From the NCBI GenBank assembly GCA_012728895.1, contig JAAYEG010000033.1:1-43189 (forward strand): a stretch of DNA of 43,189 nucleotides. Reading direction: 5' to 3'. Made by a program: the position numbers and the translations under genes. Origin of the DNA: Methanospirillum sp. GTDB taxonomy: Archaea > Halobacteriota > Methanomicrobia > Methanomicrobiales > Methanospirillaceae. Shown in pieces: positions 17,255 to 25,779 of this stretch. The stretch's first letter is position 1; each line of letters begins with the position of its first letter. The notes beneath the pieces are model-generated. The model was not told the origin of the DNA, did no database searches, and saw nothing but the letters and a program-made list of their open reading frames with translations.

Positions 17255-17469
17255 TTCATTGTAGCCGAAAAATTAACGATTATTGATTATCTTATTGCGC
17301 CCGGAGGAGGTCGAGTGGACGATGGCAATCGGACACCCTGCCCGGATCGCGCTCCCCTTCGGAACCCTGCTCGCGGTTTCGGTTATGCAATCCCCGTTCA
17401 CCGTGAAAGGGGGACCGGTGGTCGACACTGCGGCTCCGAATTCCGTCTGAGACGGGCGCCGCCCGGGGT

Positions 17470-18528
17470 TCAGGATCCGACTGGGATGAGGTGCACGGCG
17501 GAGGCCTTGAACGTCGCGAAGATCCTGACTCCCGGTGATAGTGCTAGGTCATGGCAGCTCTCGCGCGTGAGCAGGGCAGTGAGGGGGAAACCCACGTCCA
17601 GCCGGACCTGTATCGTGCTCCCGCAGGGGACGACTCCCAGGACCTCGCCCTCGAGGCAGTTCCGTGCGCTCGAGGCGAACGGGGCCCCCGAGAGGATCAC
17701 GTCCTCGGCATGGAACGTGGCCACCACCTCCCCGAGGGTGCCGGAGGCAGCGGAGAACGTCACGCCCGACGTGGTGGTGATCCGGACGACCGAGCCAAAC
17801 CGTTCGGACCTTCCCCGGATGATGTTGCCGATGCCGAGGAACTCTGCGACGAACCGATCCGCCGGGTGGAGAAAGACGTCCCCGGTCTCCCCCACCTGGA
17901 CGATCCTTCCGTCCCGCATGATCGCTATCCTGTCCGCGAGAGCGAAGACGTCCTCGAAATGGTGGGTGATGTGGAGGACGGCAGTCCCCGTCAGGCGCCG
18001 GACCCGGGAGAGCTCCGCGCGCATCCTCTCCCGCGTGGGGCCGTCGAGAGCGCTGAGGGGCTCATCGAGAAGCAGGACCTTCGGCTCCAGGACCAGGGCG
18101 CGGGCCAGTGCGACCCGCTGCTGCTCCCCCCCGCTGAGCGACCCCGGGGATCTTCCGAGCAGGTGATCGATCTCCAGCAGCCCGCAGATCTCTATGACCT
18201 GCTCGCGCCGCCTCGCCGCCGGAACCCTGCGCTGCCGGAGCCCGAACGCGATGTTCTCCCCCACGTCGAGGTGCGGGAAGAGCATGTAGTCCTGGTAGAC
18301 CATCCCGACGGGGCGTGACCACGGGGCTGTCCGGGTGACATCGCGCCCGTCGAGGACGATCCGCCCGGAAGATGGGAAATGGATGCCGGCGATGGTCTCG
18401 ATGAGGACGCTCTTTCCCGCGCCGGTTGGACCGAGTATCACGAAGTACTCGTTGTCACGGACCTCGAGGGAGATGTCCCGGACTGAGAAATCCCCCAGCG
18501 ATGTCGTCAGGGACTCGATGCGCAGCAT
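17470..18528 (-). CDS. modC: Molybdate/tungstate ABC transporter ATP-binding protein
   Basis: A 352-residue ABC ATPase. Walker A GPTGAGKS at 33-40, signature LSGGEQQR at 131-138, Walker B VLLLDEP at 151-157 and the switch His in HITHHFEDV. Residues from about 230 form a C-terminal regulatory domain of TOBE type, the oxyanion-sensing part of ModC/WtpC. It powers the permease encoded 10 bases upstream (18539-19312). Mo versus W preference cannot be read from the sequence. Confidence 0.88.
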   Translation of the reverse strand: MLRIESLTTSLGDFSVRDISLEVRDNEYFVILGPTGAGKSVLIETIAGIHFPSSGRIVLDGRDVTRTAPWSRPVGMVYQDYMLFPHLDVGENIAFGLRQRRVPAARRREQVIEICGLLEIDHLLGRSPGSLSGGEQQRVALARALVLEPKVLLLDEPLSALDGPTRERMRAELSRVRRLTGTAVLHITHHFEDVFALADRIAIMRDGRIVQVGETGDVFLHPADRFVAEFLGIGNIIRGRSERFGSVVRITTTSGVTFSAASGTLGEVVATFHAEDVILSGAPFASSARNCLEGEVLGVVPCGSTIQVRLDVGFPLTALLTRESCHDLALSPGVRIFATFKASAVHLIPVGS

Positions 18529-18538
18529 GGTCTCCCGC

Positions 18539-19312
18539 CTAGAACACCACGATGTCCCGGTCGATGCCGTCGACCGCGATCAGCGTGATCAGGGAGATCA
18601 GGATCAGGATGGTCGCGGCGGCGATGGCCATGTTCAGGTCGCCGGTCGAGATGTTGAGGAAGAGTGCGAGCGGCAGCGTCTCTGTCCTCATCGGCGTCGC
18701 TCCCGCCAGCATCAGCACGGCCCCGAACTCGCCCATCGCCTTCGACCAGGTGATGATCGTCCCGGCGACGAGACCGGGACGGGCCATCGGGAGGGTGACC
18801 TGGAGGAACGTCCCCGCCTCCGTGCAACCGAGGGTCTTCGCCACGTGCTCGAACCGGGGATTGATGGCGACGAACGAGGACCGAAGGATCCGGATCAGGT
18901 AGGGGAGGTTCACGAACACCTGGGCGACGACGATCCCGAGTGGAGTGAAGACCACGGCGAACCCCGCCTCCTCCAGGATCCTGCCCCACGGGGTCGTGCC
19001 AAAGAAGAGAAGGAGCGCGATCCCGGCCACGAGAGGCGGCAGGGTGAGCGGGAGGGTCAGGGCGAGTGTCGCAACCCTTTTTCCGGGGAAATCGTACCGG
19101 GCGAGCGAGTACGCGATCGGGACGGCGAGAGCGATGCAGATGAACGTCGAGAGCAGACCCGTTCCGAGGCTGAGCAGGATTGCGAACCGGATCTCCGGGC
19201 TGGCAAGGCTGGAGACGAGCGCCGCCGGCGGGGCTGACAGGATGAGGCCCAGCAGGCTCGCGCCGACGAAAACGACCAGGCAGGCGGTCAGGGACAGGAA
19301 GAGCCTGCGCAT
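18539..19312 (-). CDS. modB: Molybdate/tungstate ABC transporter permease
   Basis: A 257-residue integral membrane protein. The permease coupling motif is present: EHVAKTLGCTEAGTFLQVTL (EAA loop), with GEFGAVLMLAG after it, and five to six hydrophobic segments. Start is ATG 19312, whose A overlaps the TGA stop of trmO (TGATG, one-base overlap); the in-frame sequence farther upstream belongs to the trmO region in another frame. Forms the channel of the ModABC importer. Confidence 0.9.
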   Translation of the reverse strand: MRRLFLSLTACLVVFVGASLLGLILSAPPAALVSSLASPEIRFAILLSLGTGLLSTFICIALAVPIAYSLARYDFPGKRVATLALTLPLTLPPLVAGIALLLFFGTTPWGRILEEAGFAVVFTPLGIVVAQVFVNLPYLIRILRSSFVAINPRFEHVAKTLGCTEAGTFLQVTLPMARPGLVAGTIITWSKAMGEFGAVLMLAGATPMRTETLPLALFLNISTGDLNMAIAAATILILISLITLIAVDGIDRDIVVF

Positions 19313-19845
19313 CAGCACCGGTCCTCCGGTGCTGTCCGCGGGCTTCGGGCCCCCCTCTCCGGGGCGTACCTGCCCGCCTCCCTCACCCTCCCGACGTGCC
19401 GGGGAGTCACCCATCCCGGTACGGCGCCGGGAACGCTGTCGAAGGCGGGTATGTATGGCTTGATGTCGAGCAGGGGCGTGCCGTCCAGGATGTCGAGGCC
19501 GGCCACACGGAGGACCCCGTCCTCGACTCCCATGAGAGTGACGCAGGAGAGTCCTATCGGGTTGGGGCGGTTGAAGTGGCGGGTGGCAAAGATGCCGTGC
19601 GGTTCCTCGGCGTCGGTGAGCGGCAGCTCGACCAGGGCGCATCTCTCAGCCCTGTCGAAGTGGTAGACGAGGATCAGGTGGGAGAAACCCTCGATCCCGA
19701 CAAGCCCCTCCCGGAACTCCGGGTAGACTTCGACGATCCCCTCTTCGGCCGAGAATACGCTCTGGATGGGAGGAGCACCGACAGTTCTGGAGCGCGAGCG
19801 CACGACGCCGATGACCTCATACGTGATCTCTTGATGACCTGCCAT
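19312..19845 (-). CDS. trmO: TrmO/TsaA-family SAM-dependent tRNA methyltransferase-like protein
   Basis: A 177-residue protein with the TsaA/YaeB barrel signatures: IGVVRSR near the N terminus, EGLVGIEGFSHLILVYHFDR, HGIFATRHFNRPNPIGLSCV (the most diagnostic segment) and LDILDGTPLLDIKPYIP. Bacterial TrmO methylates N6 of threonylcarbamoyladenosine-37 in some tRNAs. Here the gene is locked inside the molybdate uptake operon: 12 bases after modA and overlapping modB by one base. A link to Mo/W metabolism is inference; related TrmO domains occur fused to or near FmdE-type domains in some prokaryotes. ATG 19845. Confidence 0.88.
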   Translation of the reverse strand: MAGHQEITYEVIGVVRSRSRTVGAPPIQSVFSAEEGIVEVYPEFREGLVGIEGFSHLILVYHFDRAERCALVELPLTDAEEPHGIFATRHFNRPNPIGLSCVTLMGVEDGVLRVAGLDILDGTPLLDIKPYIPAFDSVPGAVPGWVTPRHVGRVREAGRYAPERGARSPRTAPEDRC

Positions 19846-19857
19846 ACCCGGTCCCCT

Positions 19858-20700
19858 TCAGGGCGTGATGTTTGCGTACGTCTCGTTCGGGTACGGGGGG
19901 AAACCATGCCTCTCGAAGATCGCCTTCCCCTCGTCCGACGCGGCGAAGGCCGCGAAGGCACGTGCTCCCTCCGGGTTCTCCGCGAAGGTCGTCACACCCA
20001 CCGGGACGACCAGCACCTCGTTCTCGCCTGCCGGGATCGGGATCGCGTCGAGCTTCGCGGGATCGACCTGGTCGAGTGTGAGGAGGGCTGCATCGGCCTG
20101 TCCGAGGGTCATGAGGACGGTCAGCTCGTTGATCGTGGGGGTCCGGGTCACGACGTTCTTCTCGACATCCCCGGCGATGCCGAGGCGTCCGAACATCAGG
20201 GCGCCGGACTTGCCGATGGCCGTCGCGTTGAGATCCCCCAGGGCGATCTTCAGGCCAGGCCTGGCGAAGTCCCTGAGCGACGTGATCTTCCTGGGGTTCC
20301 CCTGCTGGACGGCGATCACGGGCACGTGGTAGGCGATGAGCTCGGAATCGCCGACAAGATCCTGGCGCTCCGCGATACCGTACTCGACCGTGGAGCCCGG
20401 GACGAACACATCGCCCTTCCGGGTCAGGTTCATCTGGGAGATGAGGACTCCGCTTCCCCCGAATGAGAACTGCACCCCGGTGCCCGACCTCTGCGTGAAC
20501 GCACGGGCGAGCTCTGTCATCGGCGCCTTGAGCCCGGCTCCTGAGAAGACCAGCAGGCTCCCCGCCGAGTCCGCCGGGCTGCCCTGCATCGTTTCCGTGC
20601 CGGATGGGGTTACCCCGCCCTGCGTCGAGGTGCAGCCGGACAGGAGCATCGCCCCGGCGAGCAGGAGCACGACCAGGATGGCGGCGTGGATGGACTTCAT
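19858..20700 (-). CDS. modA: Molybdate/tungstate-binding lipoprotein
   Basis: A 280-residue secreted binding protein. The N terminus is a lipoprotein signal peptide ending LLSGC (Cys at about 23). The mature protein follows the ModA pattern: LLVFSGAGLKAPMTELARAF, FSFGGSGVLISQM, KGDVFVPGS, LIAYHVPVIAV and AFAAFAASDEGKAIFERHGF. It hands oxyanion to ModB. First gene of modA-trmO-modB-modC on the minus strand. The promoter is a TATA-like element about 26 bases upstream of ATG 20700. Confidence 0.9.
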   Translation of the reverse strand: MKSIHAAILVVLLLAGAMLLSGCTSTQGGVTPSGTETMQGSPADSAGSLLVFSGAGLKAPMTELARAFTQRSGTGVQFSFGGSGVLISQMNLTRKGDVFVPGSTVEYGIAERQDLVGDSELIAYHVPVIAVQQGNPRKITSLRDFARPGLKIALGDLNATAIGKSGALMFGRLGIAGDVEKNVVTRTPTINELTVLMTLGQADAALLTLDQVDPAKLDAIPIPAGENEVLVVPVGVTTFAENPEGARAFAAFAASDEGKAIFERHGFPPYPNETYANITP

Positions 20701-20718
20701 GGAGAAAGGTTGCTTCCT

Positions 20719-20775
20719 GATTAAATATAATCTTTTTTAAAACGATTCGTATCAACCACATGTATTTAACTACAT
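20719..20775 (-). promoter_or_regulatory. modA promoter with three dyads
   Basis: GATTA-AATA-TAATC at 20719-20732 is a perfect five-base inverted repeat that also contains the TATA-like core, centred 26 bases before ATG 20700. GATTCGTATC at 20744-20753 is an imperfect dyad. ATGTA (20760-20764) and TACAT (20771-20775) form another perfect inverted repeat around TTTAAC. A ModE- or TunR-like operator is possible but the motif was not recognised. Confidence 0.45.
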
Positions 20776-21520
20776 TTCTCCAGGGTGCCGCATACGGCGA
20801 GCTCTTCCGGGTACCGGGGCCGAGAGAGCGGCCGCCAAGCCAGGCCCGGGGGGCGCTGGAGACGATGCGGAGCAGGTTCTCCGTATGGGCACCGGAATCC
20901 GGGCAACTCCTTTCGACCATGTCTCCGTATCCTCGTGATGGTGAAGGTCTCCGCCTTCCACCTCCCACTTCCTCTGCGATTGCAGGCGACGCCCCACCCG
21001 TTCCGCCGTCGGAACAGATGAATTTCCCCGGACGTGGCGGTTCGTCATTCTCTCCGGCACCCCCGTCTTCCAGCACCGGCCGGGCATGAACGGCGACCGT
21101 CCCGACAGGGGATCCCTGAGCTGCTTTCGACCGGTATCGCCGGCGCCCTCCGTCGATTCCTCCCGGTGGGGTTTGATCGAGGATTCGTCGAACTCCCTGG
21201 GGAGCGTGTGTATCACAGAGGTACCCCCCCATCGATGGCATCGTCCCTGAGACAGGGACGAAGATCCCCCTCGGGGATGAGACAGGACCCGGTCATGGCG
21301 GGAACCGTTCTTGATTTCTGCCGGCTGTTGTCCGTATTCCGCCCCCGATGGAGGCTCGCCCAGTGGCAAGACCTCTGAGAATGACGAGCCCCAGGAGACT
21401 GCCCCCCCGAAGCCGGTCAGCACGACCCGGGGAGCCCTGGTGCTCGAACCGGTCCGTCGCGGTCGTGGGGTGCCGGTTGCCGGGTGGAGGCATAGAGCCA
21501 GGACGCCTCAGAGCCTGCTC
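20776..21520. other. Long interval without a recognised gene
   Basis: 745 bases between the mod promoter and the end of the second modC. No frame shows family motifs. Two consecutive perfect hairpins lie at 21241-21278 (listed separately). No degraded modA copy was detected by eye. Confidence 0.5.
21241..21278. repeat. Two back-to-back perfect hairpins
   Basis: TCGTCCCTG (21241-21249) pairs with CAGGGACGA (21253-21261) around AGA. Two bases later ATCCCC (21264-21269) pairs with GGGGAT (21273-21278) around CTC. They lie about 245 bases beyond the stop of the second modC. They could be a transcript end or part of a small RNA; no T run follows. Confidence 0.4.
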
Positions 21521-22522
21521 TCAGTCAGGAAGCGGCCGGACCGAGTCCGGGTGGAATCGCGCCATCGCAACCGAGCCTGGAGAGGGAGCCTGTTCTCCGC
21601 TCTTGGCAAAGCCCGTGAGCCGGACAGGTTCGCCGTGGTGGTCAACGAGGAGCCTGACCCGGAAGGCCGGGCCAAGTTTTTCGACCGTCTCCACAATTCC
21701 CGGGATACCGAGGTCGCCGGGGGACATCGGGTCGTTCGGTGCGGTGATCGTTACCGAAGACGGCGGCACGTGGCAGACAGGACCCGCCTCCCCGCCCGTG
21801 AGGTCCCACGGCAGGAGGTTCTCGAGCCCAAGAGCTCTCGCCGCCCGGAGGTTCGGTGGACGCTCAACGAGCTCAACGTAGGGATCGTCGGCCACAATCC
21901 GACCGTCGTCCAGGACCAGGATACGGTCCGCATGCGCCCCGGCCTCGTCGAGCGCATGGGTCACCTCGAGCACGGTGAACCCGAGAGACCGGCGGAGTTC
22001 CGCGAGCTCGAGACGACAGCCGGCCCTCGTCGCCGGGTCGAGGGCTGCGAACGGTTCGTCCAGGAGAAGCAGATCCGCGCCGGTCACGAGGGCGCGGGCG
22101 ATCGCGACCCGCTGCTGCTCGCCCCCCGAAAGCGTGACCGGCCGGCGGTCGGCGAGGTGGGTGCACCCGAGCCGCTCGAGCATCGACTCAGCCCCCAAAC
22201 GGGCGTCATCCCCCGGGGTTCCCCGCATCTTCAGACCGAAGGCGACGTTTTCGAGGACCGAGAGGTGCGGGAAGAGACTGTAGTGTTGAAAGACGAGCCC
22301 GACCCGGCGGGCCTCGGGCGGGAGAGCCCCCGAGTCCACTCCACGGAGGGCGATCGACCCGGACTCGGGCCTGACCAGCCCCGCGACGACACGTAACAGG
22401 AGGGACTTTCCTGCCCCGGACGGCCCCACGATCAGGCAGAGTTCGCCCTCCCGGATGTGGAGCTGGTCGATCTCGAGGATAAAACGGCCCTTCCTGAGGA
22501 GAATACCCTCAAGCCGGAGCAT
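21521..22522 (-). CDS. modC: Second molybdate/tungstate-type ABC transporter ATP-binding protein
   Basis: A 333-residue ABC ATPase related to the ModC at 17470. Walker A GPSGAGKS at 33-40, signature LSGGEQQR at 131-138, Walker B LLLLDEP near 150 and the switch His in EVTHALDEA. A C-terminal domain of about 95 residues follows, divergent from the TOBE of the other copy. ATG 22522 overlaps the upstream permease gene by 14 bases. Assignment to Mo/W rests on family resemblance and neighbours; another oxyanion such as sulfate is possible. Confidence 0.8.
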   Translation of the reverse strand: MLRLEGILLRKGRFILEIDQLHIREGELCLIVGPSGAGKSLLLRVVAGLVRPESGSIALRGVDSGALPPEARRVGLVFQHYSLFPHLSVLENVAFGLKMRGTPGDDARLGAESMLERLGCTHLADRRPVTLSGGEQQRVAIARALVTGADLLLLDEPFAALDPATRAGCRLELAELRRSLGFTVLEVTHALDEAGAHADRILVLDDGRIVADDPYVELVERPPNLRAARALGLENLLPWDLTGGEAGPVCHVPPSSVTITAPNDPMSPGDLGIPGIVETVEKLGPAFRVRLLVDHHGEPVRLTGFAKSGEQAPSPGSVAMARFHPDSVRPLPD

Positions 22523-23330
22523 CGGGCCTCCAGAGTCGGGTCGCCGCCCGCCGGAGCAGCACCAGCACCCCTCCGCAGGCGACGAGGAGTATTATCGCGA
22601 CGGCCACCGTGTCCGCGAGCCCGTACTGCGTGAATCGCGTGTAGACCAGGGTCGAGACCACGAGCGGGTAGTATGCGATCATGACCACGGCAGCGAACTC
22701 GCCGACGGCCCTTCCCCACGCGGTGATCGCGCCTGAAAGGCACTCACGGGCTGCGAGAGGGAGGGCGATCCTGAGGAACGCAGCCTGAGGCCCCGCGCCG
22801 AGGGTCCGGGCGACCTCCTCGAGCTCGATAGGCACCTTGGCGAACCCATCGCGGGCGGCATCGACGTAGTACGGGATACCGACGAAGAGCATGGCCGCCA
22901 CGATCCCGAAGAAGGCGTCCTCGAACGAAAACCCGAGCGCGCCGAGCGGTTGACCGAGCGGGCCGTAGCGCATGAAGACCAGGTAAACGAGGAGGCCGGC
23001 GATCGTATGCGGCAGCACGAGGGGCAGGTCGACCAGCGCCTCGACAAGAGGGAGAGCGCGGTTCCTGGAGCGAGCCATCAGGTAGGCGAGCGGCGTGCCG
23101 AGTAGGGCGAGTAGGATGACCGCAAGGAAGGCCGCGGCAAAGGTGGTCAGGATCGCGTTCCAGACGGTGGAGTCGCCGATCGTCGAAACGAGGACATCTG
23201 GCCGTTCGATCGCACGGGCGGCCAACGTCGCGAGCGCGAGGAGGATCAGGCCGACGAGCAGACCCCCCCCGATATCGAGGAGGAGCAAACCGGTTAGTGC
23301 CCCCTTCTTGATAGCGACGCCGTCAGCCAT
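22509..23330 (-). CDS. modB: Second molybdate/tungstate-type ABC transporter permease
   Basis: A 273-residue membrane protein with about six hydrophobic segments. The EAA coupling loop is IELEEVARTLGAGPQAAFLR and the conserved GRAVGEFAAVVMIAYY follows, a WtpB/ModB-like pattern. ATG 23330. No AT-rich TATA is obvious directly upstream. No substrate-binding protein gene lies beside it: the next gene (23436) is a divergent surface protein. It may share ModA at 19858-20700 or use a remote partner. Confidence 0.82.
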   Translation of the reverse strand: MADGVAIKKGALTGLLLLDIGGGLLVGLILLALATLAARAIERPDVLVSTIGDSTVWNAILTTFAAAFLAVILLALLGTPLAYLMARSRNRALPLVEALVDLPLVLPHTIAGLLVYLVFMRYGPLGQPLGALGFSFEDAFFGIVAAMLFVGIPYYVDAARDGFAKVPIELEEVARTLGAGPQAAFLRIALPLAARECLSGAITAWGRAVGEFAAVVMIAYYPLVVSTLVYTRFTQYGLADTVAVAIILLVACGGVLVLLRRAATRLWRPDAPA

Positions 23331-23435
23331 CGATACACGGTACGGCGCGGGAGGGTAAGATGGATTTGGTCGAGGGAGGCGTTGACCACCCGCGACCGGA
23401 ATTGCTTAATCGTCAGGGCCTCCTACGTCTCCTGC

Positions 23436-24329
23436 ATGACGAGAGGATACGTCACCTTGTCAACAGCGATACTGCTGGTCCTCGGGCTGCTCGTCATCCC
23501 CGCGGCGGGCGCACAGACCACCTCGCTCGATATCGTCCGGTACGGCTGGGACAATACGACCGTCGCTGAGTCGGTGACCGTGAACGTCACGTGGATGGAG
23601 GCGAACCTGCCCGTGATGGGAGACGGTGCGACGCCGTACTACTTCCAGGGACCGACCTTCGATGGTTCGAACCTGTGGGATCCCGCCGAGTCGATCTACG
23701 TGGACTCCGCGACGATCAAGATCAACGAGACGATCAGGGGAACCGCCGTCCATGACCTCGTCGAACTCGTCGGGGGGATGCACCCCGGCGACGAGATCCG
23801 GGTGCGTGCAGACGACGGGATGTGGAAGCGGTTCGGGTACGCGAACGTCTACAACCCGCCGGCACGACAGGGACCCCCCGTCGTCGCCTGGTGGAACGCG
23901 CGGAACGGGTATGCCTGGCCCGACTCGATGCGCCTCTTCTTTTTCGCCGACACATCGTCGAACGAGATGGGCCGGCATATCTTCGGGAACGAGGACATGC
24001 ACCAGTCCATGGCCCCCCGGTACTGGCACTACTTCGACATCTACCCCTCGGCGGCGGGCCTCTCGGTGCGATCGGTCGCCTATCTGGAGATCTTCCCCGC
24101 CCCGCGTGCGCTCGCCGTCCCCGGGAGCACGGAGATCCCGACGGACACGGACGGCGACGGGCTCTACGACGACGTGAACGGCAACGGGAGGAGGGATTTC
24201 GCCGACGTCGTCCTGTACTTCAACCAGATGACCTGGATCGACTCGAACGAGCCCGTGCCGTTCTTCGATTTCAACGGGAACTCCCGGATCGACTTCGCCG
24301 ACGTGGTCGCGCTCTTCACCTCGCTCTGA
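23436..24329 (+). CDS. Secreted protein with C-terminal dockerin/EF-hand-like repeats
   Basis: A 297-residue exported protein. Signal peptide MTRGYVTLSTAILLVLGLLV up to about residue 26. Residues about 27-225 form a domain (VTVNVTWMEANLPVMGDGAT, IRGTAVHDLVELVGGMHPGD, ARQGPPVVAWW, SVAYLEIFPAP) also found at the N terminus of the giant protein at 38159. This domain has no function I can name; similar archaeal proteins are sometimes given misleading enzyme names. The end has two calcium-loop repeats of dockerin type (DTDGDGLYDDVNGNG, DFNGNSRIDFADVVALF). ATG 23436 was chosen over an upstream in-frame ATG at 23382 because it starts the signal peptide and has TTGCTTAAT about 26 bases upstream. Confidence 0.8.
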   Translation: MTRGYVTLSTAILLVLGLLVIPAAGAQTTSLDIVRYGWDNTTVAESVTVNVTWMEANLPVMGDGATPYYFQGPTFDGSNLWDPAESIYVDSATIKINETIRGTAVHDLVELVGGMHPGDEIRVRADDGMWKRFGYANVYNPPARQGPPVVAWWNARNGYAWPDSMRLFFFADTSSNEMGRHIFGNEDMHQSMAPRYWHYFDIYPSAAGLSVRSVAYLEIFPAPRALAVPGSTEIPTDTDGDGLYDDVNGNGRRDFADVVLYFNQMTWIDSNEPVPFFDFNGNSRIDFADVVALFTSL

Positions 24330-24771
24330 TCCATCCCGCGCATGGAGATGGAGCCCCCTCCCGCCCCGGGGGGATTCTGCCCTGGGGCGGCGAACCGCCG
24401 CAGATCTCTCCCGGAGGGCTCGGGAGACGTCTTCGGGAGCTGGATAACGACGGAGCGCGGGACGGCCGGGAACGACCGCTCGACCCCCGGAACGCGTGCC
24501 CGGAAGGGGGGGGCATCGTGGCTCTCCCGGCATACCGTGCCGTGCCGGGAGAGGGGGCAGGGGAAGAGGAATCGGCCCCGGCGCCGTATCTTTGGGCAGA
24601 CATCTACCGGAGTCGCGCTTGACCACATGATTTATCGACGATGGTCGGTTATCCTTTTACGACGGGGAATGGGGCCAGCAACGCCGGCCAGGAGCCTTCC
24701 GGCACGGGGACCGCCCGCGGGCCGTGCTGGGCCCTGTCCTGCTGGCAACCGGCCGTCTAACGGGTGAACAG
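24330..24771. other. Interval between two surface protein genes
   Basis: 442 bases. It holds the hairpin at 24361-24390 and, near 24629-24659, two AT-richer patches (GATTTATC, TTATCCTTTTAC) that could be the promoter of the next gene. No gene is supported. Confidence 0.45.
24361..24390 (+). terminator. Strong GC-rich hairpin after the surface protein gene
   Basis: CCGCCCC (24361-24367) pairs with GGGGCGG (24384-24390); a G-T wobble and three more GC pairs extend the stem to 11 pairs around an eight-base loop. It begins 31 bases after the stop at 24329. There is no T run, so the role is inferred from position and strength. Confidence 0.45.
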
Positions 24772-25779
24772 ATGAGACTCTACCTGCGTGCCTGCCCCAT
24801 CCTTCTGATCGCAGCAGCGGCACTCCTGGTTGTCCCTGCATGGGGAGCCGTCCTCCCGGGCCACGACCACATCATGCTCCATGTCGCGAATGACGCGGGG
24901 GCGAAGTACGATACCTTCGGAAATGACAGTTACTACGTTCACTTCGATGGTGACCGTGGAGTGAGCGCTGTGCATATCACCACCGACCCGGCTCTCCCGC
25001 TCGGCCAGATAACGGTCACGGAAAAACAGACCGGGACGTTCTTCGTGACCGACACAGGAGGCAAGGCCTACGAGGACGAGCTCCTCGTCCTCGTGGCCGT
25101 GAACGGTAGCCTCGCAGACGATTTCCAGGTCCGGATCTCGGCCGACGGATATACCTGGATACCGAACGCGGCGATAAATACGGCACCCGAACTCTACACC
25201 TACCAGCCCGTCGCCCTGAACGAGACCTTCACGGGGGTCGATTTCTCATACGGCCCCCAGGTATGGCGACCAGCAGGTCTGCCCCTGTACCCACTCTTCG
25301 AGGGACAGGATCTCTCCGACCTGGATAACGAATTCCGGCTCGCCTTCATCGACCTGAACGCCGGGGTCCTGGGACCGAACGATGGGCTCGTAAACCGGGG
25401 TGCGGTGAGGGTCAACTACTCGTTCAGGCACCTCCCCTCGTTCGCGGCATTCGCTGTCTACGGCTACTGCAAGAACCCCAACCAGGGTGAAGGCATCTCG
25501 TGGACCAACAGGCTCGGATCCCCCGGCGCGAGCGGGTTCTCGGTCGTTAGTCCGGCTGTCAGGGTGGTGCCCGGGGCGATGCTCGCGCCGACGGACACGG
25601 ACAGTGACGGGCTGTACGAGGACGTCAACGGGAACGGCCGTCCGGACTTCGGGGACGTCGTCGTCTTTTTCAACCAGATGGGCTGGATCGGGGCGAACGA
25701 GCCGCTCGAGGTGTTCGACTGCAACGGTAACGGCCGTATCGACTTCGCCGACGTCGTCTGGCTCTTCAACCATCTCTGA
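24772..25779 (+). CDS. Secreted two-part beta-domain protein with dockerin/EF-hand-like repeats
   Basis: A 335-residue exported protein: signal peptide 1-26, then part A (HIMLHVANDAGAKYDTFGND, AVHITTDP, GTFFVTDTGGKAYED, VRISADGYTW), then part B (DFSYGPQVWRPAGLPLYP, FRLAFIDLNAGVLG, FAAFAVYGYCKNPNQGEGIS, WTNR), then two calcium-binding-like loops (DTDSDGLYEDVNGNG, DCNGNGRIDFADVVWLF). Parts A and B occur together in three more proteins of this window, so this is a local paralogous family. Function unknown; cell-surface location inferred. ATG 24772 has GGGTGA five bases upstream and opens the signal peptide; the frame extends upstream without good evidence. Confidence 0.8.
   Translation: MRLYLRACPILLIAAAALLVVPAWGAVLPGHDHIMLHVANDAGAKYDTFGNDSYYVHFDGDRGVSAVHITTDPALPLGQITVTEKQTGTFFVTDTGGKAYEDELLVLVAVNGSLADDFQVRISADGYTWIPNAAINTAPELYTYQPVALNETFTGVDFSYGPQVWRPAGLPLYPLFEGQDLSDLDNEFRLAFIDLNAGVLGPNDGLVNRGAVRVNYSFRHLPSFAAFAVYGYCKNPNQGEGISWTNRLGSPGASGFSVVSPAVRVVPGAMLAPTDTDSDGLYEDVNGNGRPDFGDVVVFFNQMGWIGANEPLEVFDCNGNGRIDFADVVWLFNHL

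Noticed and set aside
19817-21241. A 474-codon minus-strand frame overlapping modA
   Set aside because: Different frame from modA, with long stretches of Arg/Pro/Gly and no motif; modA has signal peptide and family sequence.
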